Assembly: GCA_016234535.1 (NCBI GenBank) | Contig: JACRBH010000020.1 | Coordinates: forward strand, 1-43,368 | Source: Chloroflexota bacterium | Lineage (GTDB): Bacteria > Chloroflexota > Anaerolineae > Anaerolineales > Villigracilaceae | Direction of reading: 5' to 3' | Length of the DNA: 43,368 nucleotides | Part shown: positions 33,119 to 39,706 of the stretch, one piece after another | Layout of the letters: each line of letters begins with the position of its first letter | Numbering within the stretch: position 1 is the first letter of the stretch | Notes under the pieces: model-generated | Seen by the model: only the letters and a program-made list of their open reading frames with translations | Database searches by the model: none | What the model was told of the DNA's origin: nothing | Made by a program: the position numbers and the translations under genes

Positions 33119-33136
33119 AAATATTCGGAGAATAAA

Positions 33137-34057
33137 ATGTTACGTAAAACTTTCTTTTTGACCGTACTCCTCGCGCTGGTGATGACCGCCTGCGCGCCTC
33201 AAGCTGCCGTGGCGACTCAACCGTCAGCCGCAGCAACACTCATAGATGGGCTGGGCAGGTCTGTCGTCATGAATGAAGCGGCGCAGCACGTTGTCTCGCT
33301 GGCTCCATCCAACACTGAAATCCTGTATGCTGTCGGCGCAGGGGATCAAGTCATTGGCCGCGATGAATTTTCAGATTATCCCGAAGAGGCCAAAGCACTT
33401 CCAAGCGTGGGCGGCTCGATGGGCGAATACAGCGTCGAGACGATTGTGTCTTTGAAACCCGATCTCGTGCTCGCGGCAGAAATCAATTCGCCCGAACTCG
33501 TGAAGCAGCTCGAAGATTTGGGGCTGACCGTTTATTATTTGAAGAACCCTACAACGCTTGAGGAAATGTATGTCAACCTTGAGATCGTGGCGCAGTTGAC
33601 CGGCGAAGACCCAACCAAGTTGACTGATTCGCTCAAGGCGCGCGTCACCGCAGTGGATGAAAAAATCATGCCGCTCAGCGCGCGGCCTTCGGTGTTCTAT
33701 GAAATTGACGCAACCGATCCCGCCAAGCCATACACCTACGGACCCGGCACATTTGGCGATTTGCTTATCGCCCGCGCCGGTGGATTCAATATCGGCAATG
33801 AATTGACTGACCCGTATCCGCAGATCAGCCTGGAGCAAATTGTCGTTTCGAATCCGTCCATTATTTTGCTCGGTGATTCGATGTGGGGCGTGAGCGCCGA
33901 ATCAGTCCTCGCCCGCCCGGGTTGGGAAACCATCGAAGCCGTGAAATCGAATCAGATATTCCCGATTGACGATAATCTCATCAGCCGCCCCGGTCCGCGT
34001 TTGGTGGATGGTCTCGAGCAATTGGCAAAGTTGCTGCACCCCGATTTGTTTCAATAA
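33137..34057 (+). CDS. btuF: Cobalamin ABC transporter substrate-binding lipoprotein BtuF
   Basis: 306 residues. Lipoprotein signal with lipobox VMTAC; then VVSLAPSNTEILYAVGAGDQVIGRDEFSDYPEEAK, GEYSVETIVSLKPDLVLA and a C-terminal lobe with GTFGDLLIARAGGFNIG, typical of the helical-backbone PBP class for B12 and siderophores. The frame is open to 32987, through the riboswitch terminator, but GGAG with 6-nt spacing sets the start at 33137. The riboswitch upstream argues for cobalamin over iron. Confidence 0.92.
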   Translation: MLRKTFFLTVLLALVMTACAPQAAVATQPSAAATLIDGLGRSVVMNEAAQHVVSLAPSNTEILYAVGAGDQVIGRDEFSDYPEEAKALPSVGGSMGEYSVETIVSLKPDLVLAAEINSPELVKQLEDLGLTVYYLKNPTTLEEMYVNLEIVAQLTGEDPTKLTDSLKARVTAVDEKIMPLSARPSVFYEIDATDPAKPYTYGPGTFGDLLIARAGGFNIGNELTDPYPQISLEQIVVSNPSIILLGDSMWGVSAESVLARPGWETIEAVKSNQIFPIDDNLISRPGPRLVDGLEQLAKLLHPDLFQ

Positions 34058-34062
34058 AAAAG

Positions 34063-34140
34063 TAAACAGGTAAATAAGTACACAGGTAAACAGGTTTACC
34101 CCACGTGTTTACTTGTGTACTTGTCTACATTTGTACATTC
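34063..34140. repeat. GTAMAC word-walk repeat between btuF and btuC
   Basis: Words agtaaacaggtaaataagtac, then cacgtgtttacttgtgtac and ttgtctacatttgtac; the two halves are roughly inverted. Closely like 18281-18380. It carries no strong T-run terminator in this copy, so transcription into btuC may continue. Confidence 0.75.
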
Positions 34141-34147
34141 CCCCGCC

Positions 34148-35143
34148 ATGCGTCGTAACCCTTTTTTTCTTTCCTTAATTACTTTATCCATCGCCTTCAT
34201 CCTCAGCCTTGCGATCGGCTCTGTATTTATTTCCCCAAAGGAATTATGGGATATTTTACGCGGCGTGGGTGATGAGACTTTTGTATTCATCATCTGGCAG
34301 ATTCGATTACCGCGCACAATTCTTATCGCATTGACAGGCGCGGCATTGAGCGGAAGCGGCGCGGCGTATCAAGGCTTGTTCCGCAACCCGCTAGCTGATC
34401 CGTTCTTGATCGGCGTTGCATCAGGCGCGGGGCTGGGCGCGGTCATCGCCATGTCCATCAAATGGCCGTACACATTTTGGGGTCTCATGGCAATTCCGAT
34501 GGCGGCCTTCATCGCGGCATTATTAACAGTCTTCATCGTTTATTTTCTGGCACGAGTCGGGCAGACCATCCCGACCACAAATTTAATTCTCGCCGGTGTA
34601 GCCTTTTCATCCTTCGCCACATCGCTGACCTCCTTCCTCATGCTGCGCTCCACCAGCGAAGTCCGCCGCGCATTGGGATGGCTGCTCGGCGGTGCAAGTC
34701 AGGCAGGCTGGACGGCCATCCTCGCCATTCTCCCCTACCTCATCATCGGCCTCGGCATTCTCCTCATCAGCGGGCACGCACTCAACCTCTTACAATTCGG
34801 CGACGACCAGGCACAGCAATTGGGATTGAACGTCACGCGCATCAAAACCATTTTGTTGATCGCCGCTTCGCTGGCCACTGCCGCCGCTGTAGCATTTTCA
34901 GGCATCATCGGCTTTATCGGCCTGATCGTTCCGCATCTGATTCGGCTGTGGCTTGGTCCCGATTATCGGAGATTGCTTCCGCTGTCAATTCTCGGCGGCG
35001 CATCCGCGTTGTTGATCTCAGACATTCTCGCGCGCGTTGTCCTCGCTCCGCAGGAGATTCCCGTGGGCATTATCACGGCGCTGGTCGGCGCGCCTTTCTT
35101 CCTTTGGGTTTTGCGCCGTGCAAAGAATCAAGGATATTGGTAG
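34148..35143 (+). CDS. btuC: Cobalamin ABC transporter permease BtuC
   Basis: 331 residues, ten hydrophobic helices of the FecCD family. Marks: ELWDILRG, FIIWQIRLPRTILIALTGAALSGSGAAYQG, RNPLADPFLIGVASGA, LNLLQFGDDQAQQLGLNV, and FSGIIGFIGLIVPHLIRLW, the ATPase-contact loop. ATG at 34148; an in-frame GTG at 34115 lies inside the repeat and is not preferred. No Shine-Dalgarno; TACATT lies 8 nt before the ATG. Confidence 0.93.
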   Translation: MRRNPFFLSLITLSIAFILSLAIGSVFISPKELWDILRGVGDETFVFIIWQIRLPRTILIALTGAALSGSGAAYQGLFRNPLADPFLIGVASGAGLGAVIAMSIKWPYTFWGLMAIPMAAFIAALLTVFIVYFLARVGQTIPTTNLILAGVAFSSFATSLTSFLMLRSTSEVRRALGWLLGGASQAGWTAILAILPYLIIGLGILLISGHALNLLQFGDDQAQQLGLNVTRIKTILLIAASLATAAAVAFSGIIGFIGLIVPHLIRLWLGPDYRRLLPLSILGGASALLISDILARVVLAPQEIPVGIITALVGAPFFLWVLRRAKNQGYW

Positions 35144-35146
35144 CTT

Positions 35147-35680
35147 ATGGATTTCATCATTCACAAAACAGACATGCAAAATGCGCCGAAGGCAAATGAG
35201 TTTTCGCGCAAGTTCATCGTGCGGTCAAGGATTGTGCTTGAAATCGAAAATGAACAACTCAAATATTTGGTTGTTGATGTTGAACCGTACGAAAGAGACA
35301 TTCCCGCCGAAGATACAAACTACGGATTTTCAGAAACTGGTCCCACGGTGTTTTTTGCGGAATCCAACGGCTCCGCGAAACTCGCCGGGCGAATCAAAAT
35401 GCTTGAATGGTGGAATCAATTTGCGTACATTGATGACATCGTTGTGAATCCCGAATTCCGCGGAAGTGGCCTTGGACGTACACTGCTCGAACATGGAATT
35501 CAATGGGCGCGTGAGAATAACTTTCCCGGCATCATGCTCGAAACACAGGATGATAACGTCCCGGCTTGTACTCTTTATCAAAATCACGGATTTATATTAA
35601 GCGGCTTTGACCGCAATGTTTATAAAGCGGTCCGACCAAATGCAAATGAAACCGCGTTGTATTGGTATTTGATTTTCTAA
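35147..35680 (+). CDS. GNAT acetyltransferase, streptothricin acetyltransferase (SatA)-like
   Basis: 177 residues. Acetyl-CoA loop PEFRGSGLGRTLLEH, then GIMLETQDDNVPACTLYQNHGF and NANETALYWYLIF. That end pattern (LETQDxNVxAC, xNExAxxWY) closely fits the SatA-type streptothricin N-acetyltransferases of Bacillus. It begins 3 nt after the btuC stop and is followed by btuD, so it is embedded in the B12-uptake operon. Its true substrate here is unknown; a role in cobalamin traffic is not implied by sequence. Confidence 0.85.
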   Translation: MDFIIHKTDMQNAPKANEFSRKFIVRSRIVLEIENEQLKYLVVDVEPYERDIPAEDTNYGFSETGPTVFFAESNGSAKLAGRIKMLEWWNQFAYIDDIVVNPEFRGSGLGRTLLEHGIQWARENNFPGIMLETQDDNVPACTLYQNHGFILSGFDRNVYKAVRPNANETALYWYLIF

Positions 35681-35688
35681 ATATCTTA

Positions 35689-35727
35689 AACCTTCGTGCT
35701 CTTTGTGTCCTTTGTGGTTAAAGAATT
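35689..35727. repeat. CCTTTGTGGTTAAAG-type dispersed repeat
   Basis: Reads ccttcgtgctctttgtgtc then ctttgtggttaaagaattttt, a half-palindrome of the same type as the interior of 42457-42567. It fills the gap before btuD, where no Shine-Dalgarno is visible. Confidence 0.55.
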
Positions 35728-35732
35728 TTTCC

Positions 35733-36506
35733 ATGCTAAAAATCCAAAATCTCTCCGCCTCTTATAACGGACATCAAGTCCTGCACGATATTTCCTTCGA
35801 TGTAAAAAACGGCGAAGTGCTCGCGCTGATCGGTCCCAACGGCGCGGGCAAATCCACGATCATCCGCGCCGCGAGTGGGGTGATCCCATCCACGGGGCAC
35901 ATCCGCACGAACGGCGATGACTTCCAATCGCTGACTCCGCTTCAACGCGCGCGCTATCTCGCTGTTGTCCCGCAGGCAATTTCGTTGCCGCCCGCCTTCA
36001 CCGTTTGGGAAACCGTCTTAATGGGACGAACTCCGTATCTCGGTTTTCTCGGTCAGGCATCTTCTCATGATGAAGAACTCGCCCGCCAGGCCTTGAGCAG
36101 AGTCAACGCTCTGGCATTTTCCGACCGCCGCGTGGGAGAGTTATCCGGCGGCGAACGTCAACGTGTGTTGCTGGCGCGCGCGTTATGCCAATCTACACCG
36201 ATTCTTTTGCTCGATGAACCCACCGCGCATTTGGATTTGCAATATCAAGTTGGTTTGTTGGAATTGGTTCACGATCTTGCTCATAATGAAAATCTCGCTA
36301 TCTTGGTCGCATTGCATGACCTCAATCTCGCCTCCCATTACGCGGACAGAGTCGCGATGCTTGTCGGTGGTCACCTCAAAGCGATCGGTACCCCGCGCGA
36401 AGTATTGACTGCCGAATTGATTTCGGAAGCATATTGTCTGCCGGTGCAGGTTGTCGAGCATCCGTTTTTGAATGTGCCGCTGGTATTGCCGGATACGAAT
36501 AAATAA
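35733..36506 (+). CDS. btuD: Cobalamin ABC transporter ATPase BtuD
   Basis: 257 residues. Walker A GPNGAGKST, Q-loop VPQAISLP, signature LSGGERQRVLLARAL, Walker B ILLLDEPTAHLD and the H-loop ALHDLNLASHY. These fit FepC/BtuD-type importers. The start at ATG 35733 begins the first strand (LKIQNLSASY); a GTG at 35703 lies in repeat sequence. Last gene of the riboswitch-controlled operon. Confidence 0.93.
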   Translation: MLKIQNLSASYNGHQVLHDISFDVKNGEVLALIGPNGAGKSTIIRAASGVIPSTGHIRTNGDDFQSLTPLQRARYLAVVPQAISLPPAFTVWETVLMGRTPYLGFLGQASSHDEELARQALSRVNALAFSDRRVGELSGGERQRVLLARALCQSTPILLLDEPTAHLDLQYQVGLLELVHDLAHNENLAILVALHDLNLASHYADRVAMLVGGHLKAIGTPREVLTAELISEAYCLPVQVVEHPFLNVPLVLPDTNK

Positions 36507-36514
36507 TTCGTTGG

Positions 36515-36567
36515 AGCGCGGACTTCAGTCCGCGTTTTGCTTTAAAGCTGCGGACTGAAGTCCGCGT
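36515..36567. repeat. GCGGACT(N)AGTCCGC palindrome doublet
   Basis: GCGCGGACTTCAGTCCGCG, a 15-bp spacer, then GCGGACTGAAGTCCGCG. It lies between the convergent btuD and TauE-like genes and could serve as a terminator for both. Confidence 0.85.
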
Positions 36568-36576
36568 TCAAAATCG

Positions 36577-37341
36577 TCATTTCAACAAATAGATGATCGA
36601 AACGATCACGCCGATGGTGATGACTGTCCAACGCAGGGTGGATGGCTTGACTTTGCCTGCGAGTTTCCCGCCGAGTGTGCCGCCCAGCAGCGCTCCAACA
36701 GCCATCACCAATGCCACAGGCCAAAGAACCTTGCCGGAGAAGAGGAAAAATATCGCAGCGGCGACATTGACCGAGAACGCCACAGCCTGTTTCAGGGCGT
36801 TAAGACGCGTGAGCGTGTCCTCCAGAGTTAATCCCAAAGCCGAGAGTACGATCACGCTCAATCCCGCGCCGAAATATCCGCCATAGATCGAAGCCAGCCC
36901 AACCGGCAGCCATGACAATTTTTCCAGCTTCGAGCCGTGACCTTCGCCCATGCGGCGAATCAGCCATGCGCGGACGGGGTCTTGAATGGCAAGCAGTCCG
37001 GAAGCAAGCAAAATCAAATATGGCACAAGGTCTTTGAAAAGTTTCTCACCCGTTTGCAAAAGTAAAAATCCGCCAAGCACGCCGCCGACGATGCTGGCCG
37101 GGATAATGATCCACAGCCGATTCTTTTGCCCTTGCAGGTCTTTCATTTGAGCGAGCGTGCCGCCGAAATAGCCGGGGCAAAGCGCCACGGTATTGGTTAC
37201 ATTCGCGGCGACAGCGGGAATACCTAAAAAGGTGAGCACGGGAAACGTGATGAGAGTTCCGCCGCCAGCCAGCGCGTTGATGGCTCCCGCAGCAAGGGCG
37301 GCCAAACCTGCAAATATAAAATCTATTATGCTGAGATCCAT
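36577..37341 (-). CDS. TauE/SafE-family membrane permease
   Basis: 254 residues with about eight hydrophobic helices. [30 protein letters not shown] is the family signature (repeated G-x-x-A/G pattern), echoed in the second half by [19 protein letters not shown]. The family moves small sulfur or carbon anions (sulfite, sulfoacetate) across the membrane. AAGGAA precedes the ATG at 37341; the frame is open to 37392. Substrate not predictable. Confidence 0.9.
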   Translation of the reverse strand: MDLSIIDFIFAGLAALAAGAINALAGGGTLITFPVLTFLGIPAVAANVTNTVALCPGYFGGTLAQMKDLQGQKNRLWIIIPASIVGGVLGGFLLLQTGEKLFKDLVPYLILLASGLLAIQDPVRAWLIRRMGEGHGSKLEKLSWLPVGLASIYGGYFGAGLSVIVLSALGLTLEDTLTRLNALKQAVAFSVNVAAAIFFLFSGKVLWPVALVMAVGALLGGTLGGKLAGKVKPSTLRWTVITIGVIVSIIYLLK

Positions 37342-37414
37342 GTTGAATTCCTTGATTGATTTGGGATGAAACAGGGGCAAGTATAGCATCAATGGTTTTG
37401 ACTGCGATTGCCTG

Positions 37415-37420
37415 TATAAT
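37415..37420 (+). promoter_or_regulatory. Candidate leaderless -10 (TATAAT) of the 37428 SDR gene
   Basis: TATAAT, then TTTCAGC, then ATG. TTGACT at 37398-37403 is too near (11 bp) to be its -35. Confidence 0.45.
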
Positions 37421-37427
37421 TTTCAGC

Positions 37428-38387
37428 ATGGCCACATACTTCATCACCGGCGGACTTGGTTTCCTCGGACAATATATTGTGCAGGCAATTCATGAACACG
37501 ATCCGCAAAGTGAATTGAGAGTCTTAGTCCGCACTCAGCGTAAGATGATGCCCGGGCTTGAAAAACTGGATCGCGTGAAATGGGTTCAAGGAGAATTGAC
37601 GCGTCCTGAGACTTTTGAAGAATACCTCAAAGGCGTGGATACAATCATCCACAACGCGGCGATGATCTCCTTCAAAAAAGCAGACGCGCAAAAAGTTTAT
37701 GATGCGAACGTGATCGGCACTCACAATCTGGCGCAGGCGGCGCGCGAGGCGGGATGCAAAAATTTTATTTTCATCAGTTCCATTTCAGCCGTTGATTTTC
37801 GTCCACCACAAATCACAGATGAAACAATGATCCCCGATCTTGAATTCAAGCGCAAAGACGATATTTACGGTTATACAAAATTATTGAGCGAAAATGAATT
37901 GAAAGAAATGTCGGACGAAATGCGCGTTGTCATCCTTAATCCCAGCGTGATCCTCGGCCCCGGCTCGGAGCGTGTTGAAATGATAGTGAAGGCTGTTCGC
38001 AAAATGCCTTTCCTGCCGACGATGGATTACGTCAACGCGTTTGTGGATGTGCGCGATGTGGCGCGCGCAGTCACTCTTGCGCTGACGAAGGGTCGCAGCG
38101 GCGAAAGATATATTGTCTCGGCCCATAATGCGCGCATGGTCGAGTTTACGCGCGAAATCGTCAAACACATCAAAAAGAACCTGCGCGTTGTGGTGTTGTC
38201 GCCGTTTGGGTTGAGCCTCATGGATAAATTCATATCCCTGCTGGATTTTCTGCATCTCAACCCCGGCGTCCGCCGTCCATCCCAGATGAATATTGACAAG
38301 CCCTGCTCCCATGAAAAAATAAAACGTGAAATGGGCTGGGAACCGACTTTTACGCTGGAACAGTCCATTGCGGATTCGATTAAGTAA
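37428..38387 (+). CDS. NAD-dependent epimerase/dehydratase-like extended SDR
   Basis: 319 residues. Cofactor motif ITGGLGFLGQYIV, then VQGELTRPETF, DTIIHNAA, the serine in FIFISSISAV, and the Y-x3-K pair in DIYGYTKLLSE. The C-terminal part (MGWEPTFTLEQSIADSI) is typical of nucleotide-sugar epimerases and related 3-beta-HSD-like enzymes. No Shine-Dalgarno; see the -10 at 37415. The stop TAA overlaps the first bases of a MITE-like element. Substrate unknown. Confidence 0.88.
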   Translation: MATYFITGGLGFLGQYIVQAIHEHDPQSELRVLVRTQRKMMPGLEKLDRVKWVQGELTRPETFEEYLKGVDTIIHNAAMISFKKADAQKVYDANVIGTHNLAQAAREAGCKNFIFISSISAVDFRPPQITDETMIPDLEFKRKDDIYGYTKLLSENELKEMSDEMRVVILNPSVILGPGSERVEMIVKAVRKMPFLPTMDYVNAFVDVRDVARAVTLALTKGRSGERYIVSAHNARMVEFTREIVKHIKKNLRVVVLSPFGLSLMDKFISLLDFLHLNPGVRRPSQMNIDKPCSHEKIKREMGWEPTFTLEQSIADSIK

Positions 38388-38508
38388 CTCACCTTCCGCG
38401 GTTTTCTTCGAGAGCCTATTTTTTTGTTCGGACTGCGGACTTTAGTCCGCTTCTTGCCGAAAACGCGGACTAAAGTCCGCAATCCAACTTTTTTGCGTAA
38501 GGTGAGTA
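38386..38508. repeat. MITE-like element, copy 3, overlapping a stop codon
   Basis: Terminal repeats AACTCACCTTCCGC and GCGTAAGGTGAGTA (12 of 14 match as inverted repeats). The interior is a GCGGACT(N)AGTCCGC doublet, unlike copies 1 and 2, which have CGCGA(N)TCGCG modules. The left terminus includes the last two bases of the TAA of the upstream gene. Confidence 0.75.
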
Positions 38509-38512
38509 AGTA

Positions 38513-38850
38513 ATCCAAATTGCCACCTTGAAAGAATATCTACTCTTTGAGTGTCGTGCCGAGTAAAACCACGGCGGAACAAAACGCCGTTCAAAGCCAA
38601 AGAAACAAAAGCGGCTTTCGTAGCGCGACATTTATGTCGCGCTACAGATTCTTGTTTCTTAGTAGCGCAGCGAAGCATCTCTACGTTAGTTTTGGAGACC
38701 CTTCGCTTTCGCTCAGGGTGACACGAAGGGAAGGAGGCAACTTGAGTAAATAATGTAGTTGCAAGGGCGATGTTTTCCCGCCCGAAGCAACCTCCTATTA
38801 TTAAGAGACTGCTTCGGCCAAGAACAAGAGCGCCTCGCAGCGACATATTT
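38513..38850. repeat. Cluster of nested dispersed repeats upstream of the T-box promoter
   Basis: GTAGCGCGACATTTATGTCGC at 38620-38640 completes a palindrome ending GCTAC by 38645. Around it AAAGAAACAAAAGC faces TTCTTGTTTCTT. Then GACCCTTCGCTTTCGCTC AGGGTGAC (~38697-38721), and the third CGAAGCAA palindrome at 38756-38845. No gene is seen. Confidence 0.75.
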
Positions 38851-38854
38851 TTTC

Positions 38855-38883
38855 TTGACTCTCCCCGCCCCGGCTCGTATAAT
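38855..38883 (+). promoter_or_regulatory. Strong sigma-70-type promoter of the T-box/valS operon
   Basis: -35 TTGACT (38855-38860), exact 17-bp GC-rich spacer, -10 TATAAT (38878-38883). Transcription would begin near 38890, at the base of T-box stem I. Confidence 0.88.
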
Positions 38884-38885
38884 CC

Positions 38886-39221
38886 CAGCCATTCAGAAGT
38901 AGTAAGTGATTGTCTCTCTGACAGAAAAGAAGGTCCCGGCTGTGAGCCTTCGCAGAAAAAAGTCGCTGAAGTCATCTGAATTAATTGCTGAAGAAAATTG
39001 ATAATTACAAATTACCAATTACTAGACCAGCACGGGAATGCCCGTTACAGCGTGGACTGATGAATGTCAGTGCAAGAGCGTTCGATAGTCAGATAGTCTC
39101 GTAGTCGAATGGTCAGGTAGCCAAGCGACCACAAGACGAATTGACCAAGCGACTATTCGACGAATTGAGGTGGTACCGCGGAGCACACGCTTCGTCCTCT
39201 TATTGGACGAGCGTGTTTTTA
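38886..39221 (+). promoter_or_regulatory. T-box leader, specifier GUC (valine)
   Basis: Senses uncharged tRNA. The T-box sequence AGGTGGTACCGCG is at 39168-39180, and the terminator stem ACACGC..TCGTCC / GGACGA.GCGTGT with a T run is at 39185-39221. Stem I base pairs ATTCAG (38891-38896) with CTGAAT (38976-38981). The specifier-loop side reads GAA-GTC-A, i.e. a GUC valine codon at 38971-38973, in line with valS downstream. Between stem I and the antiterminator lie an attacaaattaccaattac run and a GTC-AATAGTC word-walk repeat (39080-39165). Confidence 0.93.
39080..39165. repeat. GTC-AATAGTC word-walk repeat inside the T-box leader
   Basis: Words ttcgatagtcagatagtc, gtagtcgaatggtc, gaccaagcgactattcgac. 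Its two halves pair in part (cgatagtc with gactattcg). It lies between stem I and the conserved antiterminator. Confidence 0.8.
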
Positions 39222-39241
39222 TTTGTTTGAAAGGAATATCC

Positions 39242-39706
39242 ATGAAGATAAAACCTGTCATTCAATCTCAATATCTTGCTGCGCTTGCCATGTTCAAACA
39301 GGCGGTCAGCAAATGTCCACCGGAAGCATGGGATAACCCGCAAGACAAGGATAGATTCTGGTTTATCGCATATCATACGCTCCGATATGCCCACCAATAT
39401 TTGAAGGCGCGCGACAAGGGCTATCCGCGTTGGGAACAGAGGCGCCATTCCCAACCGGGGATTCCCTTCTCGAAAGAGGAAATCCTCGAAAGGCTGGCTG
39501 TCGTCGAGCGGGATGTCCTTGAACAAATACCGATTATGAATCTCAATGAGAAAACCGGCGCAACCGGCAACCTCGCGAACAAACTGGAACTGCAAATTTA
39601 TAATATCCGCCATATTCAACAGCATACCGGCGAACTTTACGAAAAACTGAGCGTCTACCCCGTCAAGCTTGGATGGGCATCGCAACGATACAAGGAGCAA
39701 GAATGA
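39242..39706 (+). CDS. DinB-like four-helix protein encoded ahead of valS
   Basis: 154 residues, soluble and helical. FWFIAYHTLRYAHQYL and IYNIRHIQQHTGELYEKL supply spaced histidines like the metal site of the DinB/YfiT fold. Function unknown. AAAGGA before the ATG at 39242. Its TGA overlaps the valS ATG (ATGA), so it is translationally coupled to valS and controlled by the valine T-box. Why such a protein is under tRNA-Val control is unclear. Confidence 0.8.
   Translation: MKIKPVIQSQYLAALAMFKQAVSKCPPEAWDNPQDKDRFWFIAYHTLRYAHQYLKARDKGYPRWEQRRHSQPGIPFSKEEILERLAVVERDVLEQIPIMNLNEKTGATGNLANKLELQIYNIRHIQQHTGELYEKLSVYPVKLGWASQRYKEQE

Noticed and set aside
32987..33136. Longer N-terminus for BtuF
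   Set aside because: It would translate the riboswitch terminator and a palindromic repeat; the lipoprotein signal begins at 33137 with a good ribosome site.
37398..37420. TTGACT and TATAAT as a standard promoter for the 37428 gene
   Set aside because: The spacing is only 11 bp, far from the 17 bp needed; only the -10 is kept.
39168..39221. GGTACC-containing hairpin considered as part of a tRNA gene
   Set aside because: The sequence is the T-box bulge and terminator; no acceptor stem or anticodon arm.
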